64,000 nucleotides of DNA from Falsirhodobacter sp. alg1 (lineage in GTDB: Bacteria; Pseudomonadota; Alphaproteobacteria; Rhodobacterales; Rhodobacteraceae): NCBI RefSeq assembly GCF_000739715.2, contig NZ_BBJC02000003.1, positions 87,338 to 151,337 on the forward strand, given 5' to 3'. Every line of letters begins with the position of its first letter. Positions within the stretch are counted from its first letter, which is position 1. A program made the translations under genes and the position numbers. The notes under the pieces were generated by a model. That model ran no database searches. It worked only from the letters and a program-made list of their open reading frames with translations, and was not told the origin of the DNA. Below are positions 17,980-30,905 of this stretch, piece after piece.

Positions 17980-18912
17980 TCAGCCCAGCAGGGCCGTGGC
18001 CGTAGCCTCGTCGGTGACCAGTCCGCTCAGCAGCTCTCCGGCCAAAGCCCCTCGTAATGCAGGGATTTTTTTCATGCCGGAGGCAACGCCGATGGTCAGT
18101 CTGGTCATGTCCCGCTCCAGCCGGACGGCCGTCATGCGCTCGGTCAAAGAATTCTTTATATAGTTGCCGTTTTCATCATAAACGTGACCCAGAAGCTCAC
18201 CCACGGCGCCGGTCTTCTGAAGGGCCAGCAATTCGGATTCTGTTAGGAAGCCTTCTTGGCGCAGGGGGGCATCCGGTCCCATCTGCCCCACGCCGACAAA
18301 GGCGATATCGGCACTGCATCCCATATCCCGCACGCCGCGCAGGGCCCGCAGCCCCAGAAAGGTTTCGCATTCGGCCACCGTCTCGGTCAGCACCGGTGCG
18401 GACATCAGGTAATGCGGGGCGTTGATGCGGGTCGCGATCCGCATGATCACCTCGAAGTAGCTTGCCAGACCGTCGTTCGCGATATTCCCGATCAGGGAAA
18501 CCAGCGTATGGCGCGCATATTCGGTTCGGGGAATTTCGGCGGCCATGGCCGATAGCGCGCGACCCGTTCCCAGACCGATCACCTGTGCTTCGGGGCGCAT
18601 CAGAACCGTCTCGAACAGATCGGCTGCCGCACCGGCGATGGCCCGCGGATCATCCGCCCCAAGCGAGGGGGCCACGCGGACCTCCTTCAGCCCGAAACGG
18701 TCCCGCAAAGCTGATTCCAGCGACATGCAGGCCGCAATCGGATGCTCCAACCGGACGCGGATCAAGCCTTCGGACATTGCGCGACTGACCAACCTTTGGG
18801 CGCGTTGCCGCGAGATGCCCATTTCGGTGGCAATCTGGTCCTGTGTCCGTCCGCCGGCATAATAGAGCCATCCGGCGCGGGCTGCGGCATCACGCGGATC
18901 TGCGGGGGTCAT
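17980..18912 (-). CDS. SorC/DeoR-type sugar-binding transcriptional regulator
   Basis: Controls the adjoining polyol operon, probably responding to a sugar phosphate or polyol. The 310-residue product has an N-terminal helix-turn-helix (GRTQDQIATEMGISRQRAQR, about residues 20-45) and a large sugar-binding domain of the SorC type (residues about 60-310, with VIGLGTGRALSAMA and FVGVGQMG). The start at 18912 (MTPADPRDAAARAGW) lacks its own ribosome site but overlaps the stop of a short upstream frame that follows a strong one. A longer in-frame ATG at 18981 is possible but has atypical sequence. Same strand as, and 136 bases before, smoE. Confidence 0.88.
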   Translation of the reverse strand: MTPADPRDAAARAGWLYYAGGRTQDQIATEMGISRQRAQRLVSRAMSEGLIRVRLEHPIAACMSLESALRDRFGLKEVRVAPSLGADDPRAIAGAAADLFETVLMRPEAQVIGLGTGRALSAMAAEIPRTEYARHTLVSLIGNIANDGLASYFEVIMRIATRINAPHYLMSAPVLTETVAECETFLGLRALRGVRDMGCSADIAFVGVGQMGPDAPLRQEGFLTESELLALQKTGAVGELLGHVYDENGNYIKNSLTERMTAVRLERDMTRLTIGVASGMKKIPALRGALAGELLSGLVTDEATATALLG

Positions 18913-18956
18913 GTGACCGGGCCGCGATTGATAGTCATTTGGCTGAAACCTGTCAT
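18909..18956 (-). CDS. 15-codon upstream ORF overlapping the regulator start
   Basis: A tiny frame (MTGFSQMTINRGPVT) follows the very strong ribosome site GGGAGGAGGG (18970-18961) by about 5 bases; the ATG at 18959 one codon earlier is also possible. Its TGA (18911-18909) overlaps the ATG of the SorC-type regulator in the form ATGA. The regulator start has no ribosome site of its own, so translation reinitiation from this frame is likely. The peptide itself may have no function. Confidence 0.5.
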   Translation of the reverse strand: MTGFSQMTINRGPVT

Positions 18957-19102
18957 CATACCCTCCTCCCAAAGGCGGCATTGTTATCGCGCGTTAAAAA
19001 GCGGTCTGACAAGGGGCGGCGGCCGGGCAATTTTGGAAATCCGGTCTCTGGTCAATCCCGCATCAGCGTGGCAACCTGCTTGTAACACAGGACGGACCGC
19101 CA

Positions 19103-20173
19103 ATGCCCAATGCCAATCTGATCCCCGTTTTCGATGGACACAATGATTTCCTTCTCCGCCTTTATTTCGGGCCGGACCAACGGGAAAAGACGTGGTTGCA
19201 AGGGGGAACACAGGGGCATCTCGACCTGCCGCGCATGAAGCGGGGCGGTTTTGCAGGCGGACTGTTCGCCATTTACGTGCCCTCGCCGCGCCGCGACAAA
19301 ACCGGTGTGGACGGGATCATGAACAACCCGCCCTATGACATGCCGCTTCCCGCGCCCATTCCGGCCACTGCGGCGCAGCCCGTGGCACTGGCCATGGCAG
19401 GCCATCTGATGTGGATGGAGCGGTCGTCGGACGGGGCGTTCCGTCTGGTACGCTCGGCGCGCGAAATCGAGCAGGCCATGGATGATGGCGTCATTGCTGG
19501 TGTGATGCACATGGAAGGGGCCGAAGCGATTGCTCCGGATCTGGATGCGCTGCATGTTTTTCACGCATTGGGCCTGAAATCCCTGGGGCCTGTCTGGAGC
19601 CGGCCGACAGCCTTCGGCCATGGTGTTCCGTTCCGTTTTCCGGCGGACCCGGATATCGGTCCTGGCCTGACAAACAGCGGCAAGCGGCTGATCCGCGAGT
19701 GTAACGCCCTGAAAATACTGGTCGATCTGTCCCACCTCAATCAGAAGGGGTTTGATGATGTGGCCAGCCTGACGGATGCGCCATTGATCGCCACGCACTC
19801 CAATGCCCATGCCGTCACACCTTCTGCCCGCAACCTGACGGACAGCCAGTTGGAGATGATACGCGACAGCAAGGGGATGGTCGGGCTTAACTTCGGCACG
19901 GTCTTTCTGCGCGAGGACGGTCGGCGTGCCCCCGAAATCGGATGGGAGCCCGTGTTTCGCCACCTTGACCATCTGATCGAACGTCTCGGAGAGGATCACG
20001 TCGGATTCGGGTCGGATTTTGACGGGGCAACCATCCCCGAAGGGATCGGGGATGTGACGGGCCTGCCGACTTTGCAAGATGCCCTGCGCCGGCACGGTTA
20101 TGATGATGCGCTGCTTGAAAAGTTGTGCTGGCGCAACTGGGTCGGGGCGTTGCGCCGGACTTGGGGGGATTGA
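19103..20173 (+). CDS. Membrane-dipeptidase-like M19 peptidase
   Basis: Zinc dipeptidase of the renal-dipeptidase family, acting on dipeptides and sometimes D-residues or beta-lactams. The 356-residue product shows the metal ligands FDGHNDFLLRL, GVMHMEGAEA, LVDLSHLNQKGFDDV, THSNAHAV (His pair) and GFGSDFDG. No signal peptide or lipobox is seen, so it is cytoplasmic as in most alphaproteobacterial members. GGAC lies before the ATG. It is divergent from the SorC-type regulator and stands before glgP with an 80-base gap. The substrate is unknown. Confidence 0.9.
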   Translation: MPNANLIPVFDGHNDFLLRLYFGPDQREKTWLQGGTQGHLDLPRMKRGGFAGGLFAIYVPSPRRDKTGVDGIMNNPPYDMPLPAPIPATAAQPVALAMAGHLMWMERSSDGAFRLVRSAREIEQAMDDGVIAGVMHMEGAEAIAPDLDALHVFHALGLKSLGPVWSRPTAFGHGVPFRFPADPDIGPGLTNSGKRLIRECNALKILVDLSHLNQKGFDDVASLTDAPLIATHSNAHAVTPSARNLTDSQLEMIRDSKGMVGLNFGTVFLREDGRRAPEIGWEPVFRHLDHLIERLGEDHVGFGSDFDGATIPEGIGDVTGLPTLQDALRRHGYDDALLEKLCWRNWVGALRRTWGD

Positions 20174-20253
20174 CGCATCACGTCGCTTGACGGATCGGAA
20201 GAACGCCCTTCATCATCCGGGGACAGGCTTCCCATCAGTGCGAGATCCCGAAC

Positions 20254-22632
20254 GTGACCTCATCCCTTCTGCAGACCGATATCATGCGCCACCTGACCCT
20301 GACGCTGGGGCAGACACCGGATGCCGCATCGGTCACCGATTGGCGTATGGCACTTTCCCATGCCATCCGTGACCGCCTCCTGACGCCATGGCTGGAGGCG
20401 CAGGCCCGTAGCCGGTCCGAGGGGCGCAAACGGGTCTATTACCTGTCGATGGAATTCCTGATCGGCCGGTTGCTGGAAGATGCGCTGATCAACATGGGCC
20501 TGCATGACGAGGTGCGCGAGGCGATGGGCGCCCTTGGTCAGGATCTGTCTGCCATCATCGAGGATGAGCCGGATGCCGCATTGGGCAACGGCGGACTGGG
20601 GCGGTTGGCGGCCTGCTTCATGGAATCCATGGCCACGCTTGGCTGCCCCGCATTCGGCTATGGCATCCGCTATGAATTCGGGCTGTTTCGCCAAAGCTTT
20701 GATGAGGGCCGGCAGATGGAGGCGCCGGATGACTGGCTTGCGTGCGGCAACCCGTGGGATATTGCCCGCCCGATGCACCGCTATGCCATTCCGTTCATGG
20801 GAAAGGTCTCAACGAAGGACGGGGTTTCCGTCTGGCATCCGGGTGAAACGGTTTATGCGGTCGCCCATGACACTCCGGTGATCGGCTGGCAGGGGAAATG
20901 GGCAAATACCTTGCGCCTGTGGGCTGCGGAACCTGCAACGCCCTTCGATCTGGCCAGCTTCAATCAGGGGGAATATGCGAATGCAGCCTCTGCCAAAGTG
21001 CTGGCACATACGTTGTCCCGCGTGCTTTATCCCGATGACAGCACCTATCAGGGCAAGGAGCTGCGCCTGAAGCAGGAGTTCTTCCTGACCTCTGCCGCAT
21101 TGCAGGATATTCTGGCGCGCGCCGTTGCCGAAGGTGTGGATCTGCGCCGCCTGCACGATCATGTCGCTATCCAGATGAACGACACCCATCCTGCCATCGC
21201 AGGGCCGGAACTGATCCGCCTGCTGATGGATGAACACGGCATGCCGTTCGCCGATGCGATCACGATCGCGCAGGGCTGCCTTGGCTATACCAACCACACC
21301 CTGCTGCCCGAGGCGCTGGAGCGGTGGGCGACCTATACCTTCGGCACCGTGCTGCCCCGCCACATGCAGATCGTGGAGCAGATCGACGCGTGGCACCAGC
21401 AGCAACATCCCCGCCGCCCGCATTACGTCGGCATCGTGAAGCATCACGAGGTGCGGATGGGAGAGCTGGCGTTCATCACCTCCCATAAGGTGAACGGGGT
21501 TTCGGCCTTGCATACCGAACTGGTAAAGCAGACGCTGTTTCCCGAACTCCATGCACTGCATCCCGATCGCATCATCAACCAGACCAACGGTGTCACGCCC
21601 CGCCGATGGCTGAAGATGTGCAACCCGCCGCTGGCCGGGCTGATCACGGAAACCATCGGGCAGGGGTGGGAGGCCGATCTGGACCGGCTGCAAGACCTTG
21701 AGCCGCATATCGAGGAGCGGTCGTTCCGAACGGCGTTCGGTGCCGCCAAACGTGCGAACAAGGTGCGCCTCTCGAACTGGCTGAAAGAGACGCAGGGGCT
21801 GCAGATCGATCCCGACGCGCTGTTCGACGTGCAGGTGAAGCGTATCCATGAATACAAGCGCCAGCTTCTGAACATTCTGGAAACGATCGCCCGCTGGAAG
21901 GCGATCCGGGACAATCCGACTGCCGGTTGGGTGCCGCGTGTCACGATTTTCGGCGGAAAATCCGCACCGGGTTATGCCGTGGCAAAGGAGATCATCCATC
22001 TGATCAACGATGTGGCGGCGGTCGTGAATTCCGATCCCGTCACGGGCGATCTGCTGAAGGTTGTCTATCCGCCGAACTACAACGTCTCCATGGCCGAACG
22101 GCTTGTCCCGGCGGCGGATTTGTCCCAGCAGATCTCCACCGCCGGCAAAGAGGCGTCGGGCACCGGCAATATGAAGTTCATGATGAACGGTGCGCCCACG
22201 ATCGGCACGCTGGACGGTGCCAATGTGGAGATCCTGCAGGAGGTGGGGCCGGAAAACTTCTTCCTGTTCGGCCTGACCGCCGAAGAGGTGCTGACCGCGC
22301 GCGCCGACCCCGATGTGTCCCGCAAGGCGATCGAGGCCAGCCAGGCGCTGCGCGATGTATTGCAGATGATCGCCGAGGGGCGTTTTTCGCCCTCCGACCC
22401 TTCGCGCTACCATGCGCTTGTCAATCGCGTGTGGCACCACGATTATTTTCTGGTCGCACCTGACTTTGACTCCTACATTATCGCTCAGGGACAGGCGGAT
22501 CGTGCCTTCTCGGACCGGGATCGCTGGCTGGAAATGGCGGCGCGCAATACGGCCCGATCAGGCTTTTTCAGCTCTGACAGGACGATCCGCAGTTATATGA
22601 CCGAAATTTGGGGTGTTTCGCCCGCTATCTGA
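20254..22632 (+). CDS. glgP: Glycogen phosphorylase
   Basis: Releases glucose-1-phosphate from glycogen or maltodextrin ends. The 792-residue product has the PLP-binding lysine Lys641 in [15 protein letters not shown], the phosphorylase core [14 protein letters not shown] near the N terminus and [10 protein letters not shown] before the PLP domain. It begins at a GTG ([14 protein letters not shown]); the in-frame ATG at 20284 would remove ten residues. The glgB start follows 8 bases after the stop, with its ribosome site overlapping the glgP stop, so glgP heads the glg operon. Confidence 0.96.
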   Translation: MTSSLLQTDIMRHLTLTLGQTPDAASVTDWRMALSHAIRDRLLTPWLEAQARSRSEGRKRVYYLSMEFLIGRLLEDALINMGLHDEVREAMGALGQDLSAIIEDEPDAALGNGGLGRLAACFMESMATLGCPAFGYGIRYEFGLFRQSFDEGRQMEAPDDWLACGNPWDIARPMHRYAIPFMGKVSTKDGVSVWHPGETVYAVAHDTPVIGWQGKWANTLRLWAAEPATPFDLASFNQGEYANAASAKVLAHTLSRVLYPDDSTYQGKELRLKQEFFLTSAALQDILARAVAEGVDLRRLHDHVAIQMNDTHPAIAGPELIRLLMDEHGMPFADAITIAQGCLGYTNHTLLPEALERWATYTFGTVLPRHMQIVEQIDAWHQQQHPRRPHYVGIVKHHEVRMGELAFITSHKVNGVSALHTELVKQTLFPELHALHPDRIINQTNGVTPRRWLKMCNPPLAGLITETIGQGWEADLDRLQDLEPHIEERSFRTAFGAAKRANKVRLSNWLKETQGLQIDPDALFDVQVKRIHEYKRQLLNILETIARWKAIRDNPTAGWVPRVTIFGGKSAPGYAVAKEIIHLINDVAAVVNSDPVTGDLLKVVYPPNYNVSMAERLVPAADLSQQISTAGKEASGTGNMKFMMNGAPTIGTLDGANVEILQEVGPENFFLFGLTAEEVLTARADPDVSRKAIEASQALRDVLQMIAEGRFSPSDPSRYHALVNRVWHHDYFLVAPDFDSYIIAQGQADRAFSDRDRWLEMAARNTARSGFFSSDRTIRSYMTEIWGVSPAI

Positions 22633-22640
22633 GGATTTGC

Positions 22641-24815
22641 ATGCCAGCTTCCCATACGGTTCCCGTGATTGACCACCACGAAGCGGCTGCACTTCGCGAG
22701 GGCCGGCACGGCAATCCATTTGCCGTTCTGGGTCCGCATCCGCTGGACAAGGCATTCGTCGTCACGGTCTGGCAGCCGGGTGCCACCCGCCTGTATCTGG
22801 AACCGGGCGGAGAGGCGCAGCCCGTGCCCGATCACCCCGGCCTGTTCCGTGGCCTGACCGCTACCACCGATTACCGCGTTCGGGCAACGAATGACGGCAC
22901 CGAATGGCAATATGACGATCCCTATCGGTTCGGCCCCGTTCTGGGGGAAATTGATGAATATCTGCTGGGCGAGGGGACTCACCGTGCCTTGTGGAAGGTG
23001 CTGGGCGCGCATCGCATGGTGCATCAGGGGGTGGATGGCACCCATTTTGCCGTTTGGGCGCCGAACGCACAGCGTGTCTCGGTCGTAGGGGATTTCAACA
23101 TCTGGGACGGCACGCGGCATCCGATGCGGTCCCGCGGGGCGACGGGTGTATGGGAAATCTTCATTCCCGGCGTAACCGAAGGTGCCCCCTACAAATACGA
23201 GATACGCACGGCCTGGGGGGAGATATTGCCCCATAAGGCCGATCCTGTCGGTTTCGGTGCTGAACACCCCCCGTCCACTGCATCCGTGGTGCGCGATATT
23301 GCCCACCCGCAGTGGACGGATGCAGAATGGATGGAGGGCCGGGCGGCCCGTCACAGTGTCGACGCACCCATTTCCATCTACGAGGTGCATCTGGGCAGCT
23401 GGCGGCGGGCAGAGAACGGCCGGATGCTGTCATATGCCGAGCTTGCGACGCAATTGGTGGATTATGCCGAATGGATGGGGTTCACCCATCTGGAATTCAT
23501 GCCGGTCTCGGAGTTTCCCTTCGATGGAAGCTGGGGGTACCAGCCTGTCGGAATGTTCGCGCCCACGATCCGCCATGGCACACCGGACGAGTTCCGGTCG
23601 CTGATCGATGCAGCACACAAGCGGGGTATCGGGGTGATCCTGGATTGGGTTCCGGGGCATTTCCCGACCGATCCGCACGGGTTGGGACGGTTTGACGGTA
23701 CCCCGCTTTATGAACACGCCGATCCGCGCGAAGGGTTCCATCAGGACTGGAACACGCTGATCTACAATTACGGCCGACGTGAGGTCACGAATTACCTGAC
23801 GGCCAATGCGCTTTATTGGCTGGAAGAATTCCATGTGGACGGGCTGCGTGTCGATGCCGTGGCTTCCATGCTCTATCGTGATTATTCGCGTCGTGAGGGG
23901 GAATGGGTTCCCAATGCCTATGGCGGCCGCGAGAATTTTGAGGCGATCGCCATGCTGCGGGATATGAATGCGACCGCCTATGGCCGCCATCCGGGCATCA
24001 TGACGGCGGCCGAGGAAAGCACTTCCTATCCCGGTGTGTCCCGCCCCGTGAATTACGGCGGGCTGGGGTTCGGCTTCAAATGGAACATGGGGTGGATGAA
24101 TGACACCCTATCCTACATTGCCAAGGATCCGATCCACCGCAAATACGAACATCATAAAATGACGTTCGGGCTGCATTATGCCTGGTCGGAAAATTTCATT
24201 CTGCCGATCAGCCACGACGAGGTGGTTCATGGCAAGGGCAGCATGATCGAAAAGATGCCCGGCGGCGGCGACCAGAAATTTGCCAATCTGCGGGCCTATT
24301 ACGGGTTCATGTGGGGGCATCCGGGTAAGAAGCTACTGTTCATGGGCTGCGAATTTGCCCAGGGACGGGAGTGGTCGCATCAGCAGAGCCTTGATTGGCA
24401 CCAGACGGATCTGGCCCCGCATCGCGGCGTGCAGATGCTGGTGCGTGATCTGAACCATCTTTACCGTGATACACCCGCGCTTTACCGCCACGATACGCGG
24501 CCCGACGGTTTCCGGTGGCTGGAGGCGGGCGATGCGGATGCATCGGTCTTTGCCTGGGTTCGCATGGGCAATCCGGATGAACCCATGGTGGTTGTGGTGG
24601 CAAACATGACCCCGGTGGAACGGCGCTATCGCATCGGGCTTCCGGCGGCGGGATATTGGACAGAGGCCCTCAATACAGATGCCGCAATCTATGGCGGCGG
24701 TGACCGTGGCAACCTTGGCGGTGTCACCGCCGAGGATGTGGCATGGCATGGACAACAGCAATCGGCGGAAATCACGCTTCCGCCGCTGGCAACGATATTT
24801 TTTCGACAGGGGTGA
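22641..24815 (+). CDS. glgB: 1,4-alpha-glucan branching enzyme
   Basis: Adds alpha-1,6 branches to growing glycogen. The 724-residue product has two N-terminal beta-sandwich domains (CBM48-type, to about residue 225), then the GH13 barrel with catalytic Asp405 in [10 protein letters not shown] and Glu458 in TAAEEST, the same numbers as in E. coli GlgB, and [12 protein letters not shown]. Start at 22641 (MPASHTVPV) follows GAGG that overlaps the glgP stop. Downstream, where related organisms carry glgC, there are only 93 bases before glgA. Confidence 0.97.
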   Translation: MPASHTVPVIDHHEAAALREGRHGNPFAVLGPHPLDKAFVVTVWQPGATRLYLEPGGEAQPVPDHPGLFRGLTATTDYRVRATNDGTEWQYDDPYRFGPVLGEIDEYLLGEGTHRALWKVLGAHRMVHQGVDGTHFAVWAPNAQRVSVVGDFNIWDGTRHPMRSRGATGVWEIFIPGVTEGAPYKYEIRTAWGEILPHKADPVGFGAEHPPSTASVVRDIAHPQWTDAEWMEGRAARHSVDAPISIYEVHLGSWRRAENGRMLSYAELATQLVDYAEWMGFTHLEFMPVSEFPFDGSWGYQPVGMFAPTIRHGTPDEFRSLIDAAHKRGIGVILDWVPGHFPTDPHGLGRFDGTPLYEHADPREGFHQDWNTLIYNYGRREVTNYLTANALYWLEEFHVDGLRVDAVASMLYRDYSRREGEWVPNAYGGRENFEAIAMLRDMNATAYGRHPGIMTAAEESTSYPGVSRPVNYGGLGFGFKWNMGWMNDTLSYIAKDPIHRKYEHHKMTFGLHYAWSENFILPISHDEVVHGKGSMIEKMPGGGDQKFANLRAYYGFMWGHPGKKLLFMGCEFAQGREWSHQQSLDWHQTDLAPHRGVQMLVRDLNHLYRDTPALYRHDTRPDGFRWLEAGDADASVFAWVRMGNPDEPMVVVVANMTPVERRYRIGLPAAGYWTEALNTDAAIYGGGDRGNLGGVTAEDVAWHGQQQSAEITLPPLATIFFRQG

Positions 24816-24880
24816 TGGTTTCTTCCGGTTTCTGGGAACTGTCAGCCATAATGGGAACGTTGCCTCTGCAGGGTTGGTAG
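24815..24880 (+). other. 21-codon ORF in the glgB-glgA gap
   Basis: The glgB stop overlaps an ATG (TGATG at 24813-24817) that opens a 21-codon frame, [21 protein letters not shown], ending with TAG at 24878. It fills most of the gap where glgC is usually found. It resembles neither end of GlgC that I know. AGGGG lies only two bases before the ATG. It may be a chance frame or a coupling device for glgA. Confidence 0.25.
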
Positions 24881-24908
24881 AGCGCAAGGGCGGGGCGGGG
24901 AGAGGCGG

Positions 24909-26342
24909 ATGAGCAAGACGATAAGAGTACTTTCGGTGGTGTCGGAGTGCGTTCCGCTGTTGAAAACGGGCGGGCTTGCGGATGTCGCGGGGGCGTTGCC
25001 GGCTGCAATGGCGGCAAATGGGGCGGAAATGCGGGTTCTGATGCCCGCGTACCGGTCGTTGCGTTGGCGGTTGGACGGAATGGTGCCGCTTTTCGGTGAG
25101 GAGGATCTGTTCGGCGGGCCGGGTACGGTCTACGCGGGGCGTGTGGGCGGTATCGATTTTCTGTTGCTGGATGCGCCGCATCTGTATGATCGGGATGGTG
25201 GCCCTTACGCGGGTCCGCACGGGGACTGGGAGGATAACCCCCGTCGCTTTGCCGCCCTGTCATGGATCGGCGCGCGCATCGCCCGCGAGGGGCTGATCGA
25301 TGGTTGGCGTCCGCAGGTATTGCATGCCCATGACTGGCAGGCCGGATATGCGCCCGCCTATCTGGAATGGGGCGGGCCGCGGGATGTCAGCAGTATCATG
25401 ACGATCCATAACATCGCGTTTCAGGGATGGTCCGAGGCGCATATGCTGCGGGAACTGCGCCTTCCGGCCCATGAATTCCATGCCCATTCCCTGGAATATT
25501 ACGGTGGCCTGTCCAGCCTGAAGGCAGGCCTGGTCACAGCGGATCGCATTACGACCGTTTCCCCGAATTACGCGATCGAGCTGATGCGTGCCGAATTCGG
25601 AATGGGCCTGCAGGGCGTGCTGAGCGAGCGGGCGAGCATTGTGACCGGCATCCTGAATGGCGTGGATACGCAAGTGTGGAATCCGGAAAACGAGGATAAG
25701 CCCTATAGCGTGGACAAGCTGCGCGGGAAGATGGAGAACCGCAAGACGCTATGCGCCGCGTTCGATCTGGAGGTGCCCGGGCCGCTGGCAATCGTCGTCA
25801 GCCGGATGACCCATCAGAAGGGAATCGATCTGCTACCGCAGGTGCTGCCGGAGTTTATCGAGGCAGGAGGTGGCATTGCCATTCTGGGTGCGGGGGACCC
25901 GCAACTGGAAGGTGCCATGCGTTCGCTGGAAGTTCGCTATCCCGAACGGATCGGTGTCCGGGTCGGATATGACGAAGGGCTGAGCCATCTGATGTTTTCG
26001 GGCGCCGATGCCGTGCTGGTGCCATCCCGGTTCGAACCCTGCGGGCTGACGCAGATGTACGGCCTGCGGTACGGGACATTGCCGGTCGTGGCGCAGGTCG
26101 GGGGGCTGGCTGATAGCGTGATCAACGTGAACCCCGCTTCGATGATCGCGGGCGTTGCCACAGGGTTCACATTCTCCCCCACCGAGGCGGACGCCTTTTC
26201 AGGGGCGCTGCGGCGGGTGATAAAGCTGTGGGAGGACAAGCAGGCCTGGGCTCAGGTCCAGCGGAATGCGATGCGCCATCCTGTGGGATGGGAGGCATCG
26301 GGGAATGCCTATGCCAAGCTTTATGCCGAGTTGGTCCGATGA
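24909..26342 (+). CDS. glgA: Glycogen synthase
   Basis: Transfers glucose from ADP-glucose to the non-reducing end of glycogen (GT5). The 477-residue product has the ADP-glucose-binding KTGGLADVAGALP at its N terminus, HAHDWQAGYAPAYLEW, TIHNIAFQG, and the C-terminal VPSRFEPCGLTQMYGLRYG. GGGGAGAGG precedes the ATG. Its stop overlaps glgX by 4 bases. The enzyme needs ADP-glucose, but no ADP-glucose pyrophosphorylase gene lies in this cluster, so glgC must be elsewhere or the substrate comes by another route. Confidence 0.97.
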   Translation: MSKTIRVLSVVSECVPLLKTGGLADVAGALPAAMAANGAEMRVLMPAYRSLRWRLDGMVPLFGEEDLFGGPGTVYAGRVGGIDFLLLDAPHLYDRDGGPYAGPHGDWEDNPRRFAALSWIGARIAREGLIDGWRPQVLHAHDWQAGYAPAYLEWGGPRDVSSIMTIHNIAFQGWSEAHMLRELRLPAHEFHAHSLEYYGGLSSLKAGLVTADRITTVSPNYAIELMRAEFGMGLQGVLSERASIVTGILNGVDTQVWNPENEDKPYSVDKLRGKMENRKTLCAAFDLEVPGPLAIVVSRMTHQKGIDLLPQVLPEFIEAGGGIAILGAGDPQLEGAMRSLEVRYPERIGVRVGYDEGLSHLMFSGADAVLVPSRFEPCGLTQMYGLRYGTLPVVAQVGGLADSVINVNPASMIAGVATGFTFSPTEADAFSGALRRVIKLWEDKQAWAQVQRNAMRHPVGWEASGNAYAKLYAELVR

Positions 26343-28252
26343 ATCTGGGCGCGACGATCACCGCTGACGGCACACAGTTCGCTGTCTTCTCTGCCCATGC
26401 CGAGCATATGGATCTGTGCCTGTTCAACCCTGATCGTATCCTGCCAATGACGCGTGAGGGGGATATCTGGTCGGTCACAGCGCCGGATGTCGGGGCGGGG
26501 GATACCTATGCCTTTCGGGCGCATGGGCTCTATGCACCGGATCGTGGCTATTGGTTCAATTCCGACCGGCTGCTGCTGGACCCCTATGCCCGGGAACTGA
26601 CGGGTCCGCTGCGCTGGCAACCGGCCTTTCAGCCCGACGCCCCGCATCATCCCGAGGTGGACATGCCGCGCTGTGTGGTGCGGGCACCGCATGCCCCCCC
26701 GCGTGGCAGGCCGAATGTGCCATGGAACCAGACCATCATTTACGAGGCGCATGTCCGCGGCCTGACGATGAAGAACCCGAAGGTGCCAAGGGCCTATCGC
26801 GGCACATTCGAAGGGATAGGATCTACCCCGGTGATCCGGCATCTGAAACGGCTTGGGGTGACCACGCTGCAACTGCTTCCCGTGCAGGCCTTCATTGATG
26901 ACCGCTTTATCGTCGAACGCGGGTTGAGCAATTACTGGGGCTATCAGACGCTTGGCTATTTCGCGCCCGATCCGCGCTACGGAACTCCGGAACAATTCCG
27001 GGCCATGGTCCGGCAGCTGCACAAGGCCGGAATCGAGCTGATCCTCGATATCGTGCTGAACCATACAGGTGAGGGGGATGAACACGGACCCTCGCTCGCG
27101 TTCCGCGGTCTGGATGCCCCCAGCTATTACCGCATGTCGGACGGGCGGCTGTGCAACGAGGCCTGCACGGGCAATACGCTGGATTTCGACAATCCGATGG
27201 TGGTTCGCATGGCCATGGATGCCCTCCGGTTCTGGGCCGGGGAAATGGGGGTGGATGGCTTCCGCTTTGATCTGGCAACAGTGCTGGGGCGCAGGCCGGA
27301 CGGGTTTTCCGCACGAGCCCCCTTGTTCGATGCCATCCGGCAGGACCCGTTACTGCGTGATCTGAAGATGATTGCCGAGCCGTGGGACATGGGGCCGGAC
27401 GGTTATCAACTCGGGTCGTTCCCGCCGCCGTTCGCCGAATGGAACGACAAGTTCCGTGACGATATCCGTCATTTCTGGCGGGGAGATGGCTCTTACGGGG
27501 CACTTGCCGCGCGTCTGTCCGGTTCGGCAGAGGTGTTCGATCGGGACAATCGGCCTGCAACACGCAGCATCAACTATCTGACCTGCCATGACGGCTTCAC
27601 GCTGACCGATGTGGTCAGCTATGCCCATCGCCACAATGAGGCGAACGGTGAGGAAGGCCGGGACGGCCACCCCGAGAATATCTCTGACAACATGGGGATG
27701 GAAGGGCCGGACAAAGGGCTGAAAGAGGTTCGCGCCCTGCGCCGCAGGAATCTGCTGGCCACGCTGATGTTGGCCCAGGGAACGCCAATGGTCATGGCCG
27801 GTGATGAAATGGGAAATACCCAATACGGCAATAACAATACCTATTCACAGGATAACGAACTGGGGTGGGTGGACTGGTCTGCCGATCCAATGCGTGCGTT
27901 CCTGTCCAAACTCGCGATTCTGCGGTCGGATTGCCCGTTGCTGGGATACCCCCGATACCGCCATGGTACGGTGGGGGCGAACGGACGCCCCGATATCGCA
28001 TGGCTCGATGCAGATGCCCGACCGCTCAAACCGGATGATTGGGCGGACCTATCGCTTCTGACAATGGAGCTGAATGATAGCAGGGAAAGTCTGCTGGCGG
28101 TATTCAACCAAGGAGCTGCCCATCCGCTGACCCTGCCTTATGGCCGCAACTGGCAACTGGTGCTTGATACGACGCAGCCGGATGCGGACCAGCCGAATTG
28201 GGGGATTGAAGCCCCCGCCCATTCCGTGTTGGTCTTCCGGCACATCGATTAG
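26339..28252 (+). CDS. glgX: Glycogen debranching enzyme
   Basis: Hydrolyses the alpha-1,6 branches left on phosphorylase limit dextrins. The 637-residue product has a short N-terminal CBM48 domain (residues 1-120) and a GH13 isoamylase-type barrel with catalytic Asp311 (GFRFDLATVLGR) and Glu347 (MIAEPWDMGPDGYQLG), then NYLTCHDGFTLTDVVSY. It is some 20-60 residues shorter than typical enteric GlgX, mainly at the N terminus. The ATG overlaps the glgA stop (ATGA). Confidence 0.94.
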   Translation: MNLGATITADGTQFAVFSAHAEHMDLCLFNPDRILPMTREGDIWSVTAPDVGAGDTYAFRAHGLYAPDRGYWFNSDRLLLDPYARELTGPLRWQPAFQPDAPHHPEVDMPRCVVRAPHAPPRGRPNVPWNQTIIYEAHVRGLTMKNPKVPRAYRGTFEGIGSTPVIRHLKRLGVTTLQLLPVQAFIDDRFIVERGLSNYWGYQTLGYFAPDPRYGTPEQFRAMVRQLHKAGIELILDIVLNHTGEGDEHGPSLAFRGLDAPSYYRMSDGRLCNEACTGNTLDFDNPMVVRMAMDALRFWAGEMGVDGFRFDLATVLGRRPDGFSARAPLFDAIRQDPLLRDLKMIAEPWDMGPDGYQLGSFPPPFAEWNDKFRDDIRHFWRGDGSYGALAARLSGSAEVFDRDNRPATRSINYLTCHDGFTLTDVVSYAHRHNEANGEEGRDGHPENISDNMGMEGPDKGLKEVRALRRRNLLATLMLAQGTPMVMAGDEMGNTQYGNNNTYSQDNELGWVDWSADPMRAFLSKLAILRSDCPLLGYPRYRHGTVGANGRPDIAWLDADARPLKPDDWADLSLLTMELNDSRESLLAVFNQGAAHPLTLPYGRNWQLVLDTTQPDADQPNWGIEAPAHSVLVFRHID

Positions 28253-30791
<2,539 letters not shown>

Positions 30792-30905
30792 CAGACGCCT
30801 CCCTCTTCCCTCGGGTTTAGCACGCTTATGGTTGCCCGCAAGCGGGGGGTCGAAAAGTGTTTTGTATGCGTTATGTTGATGTTCAGGTAACGAAGAGGAA
30901 ACGGC

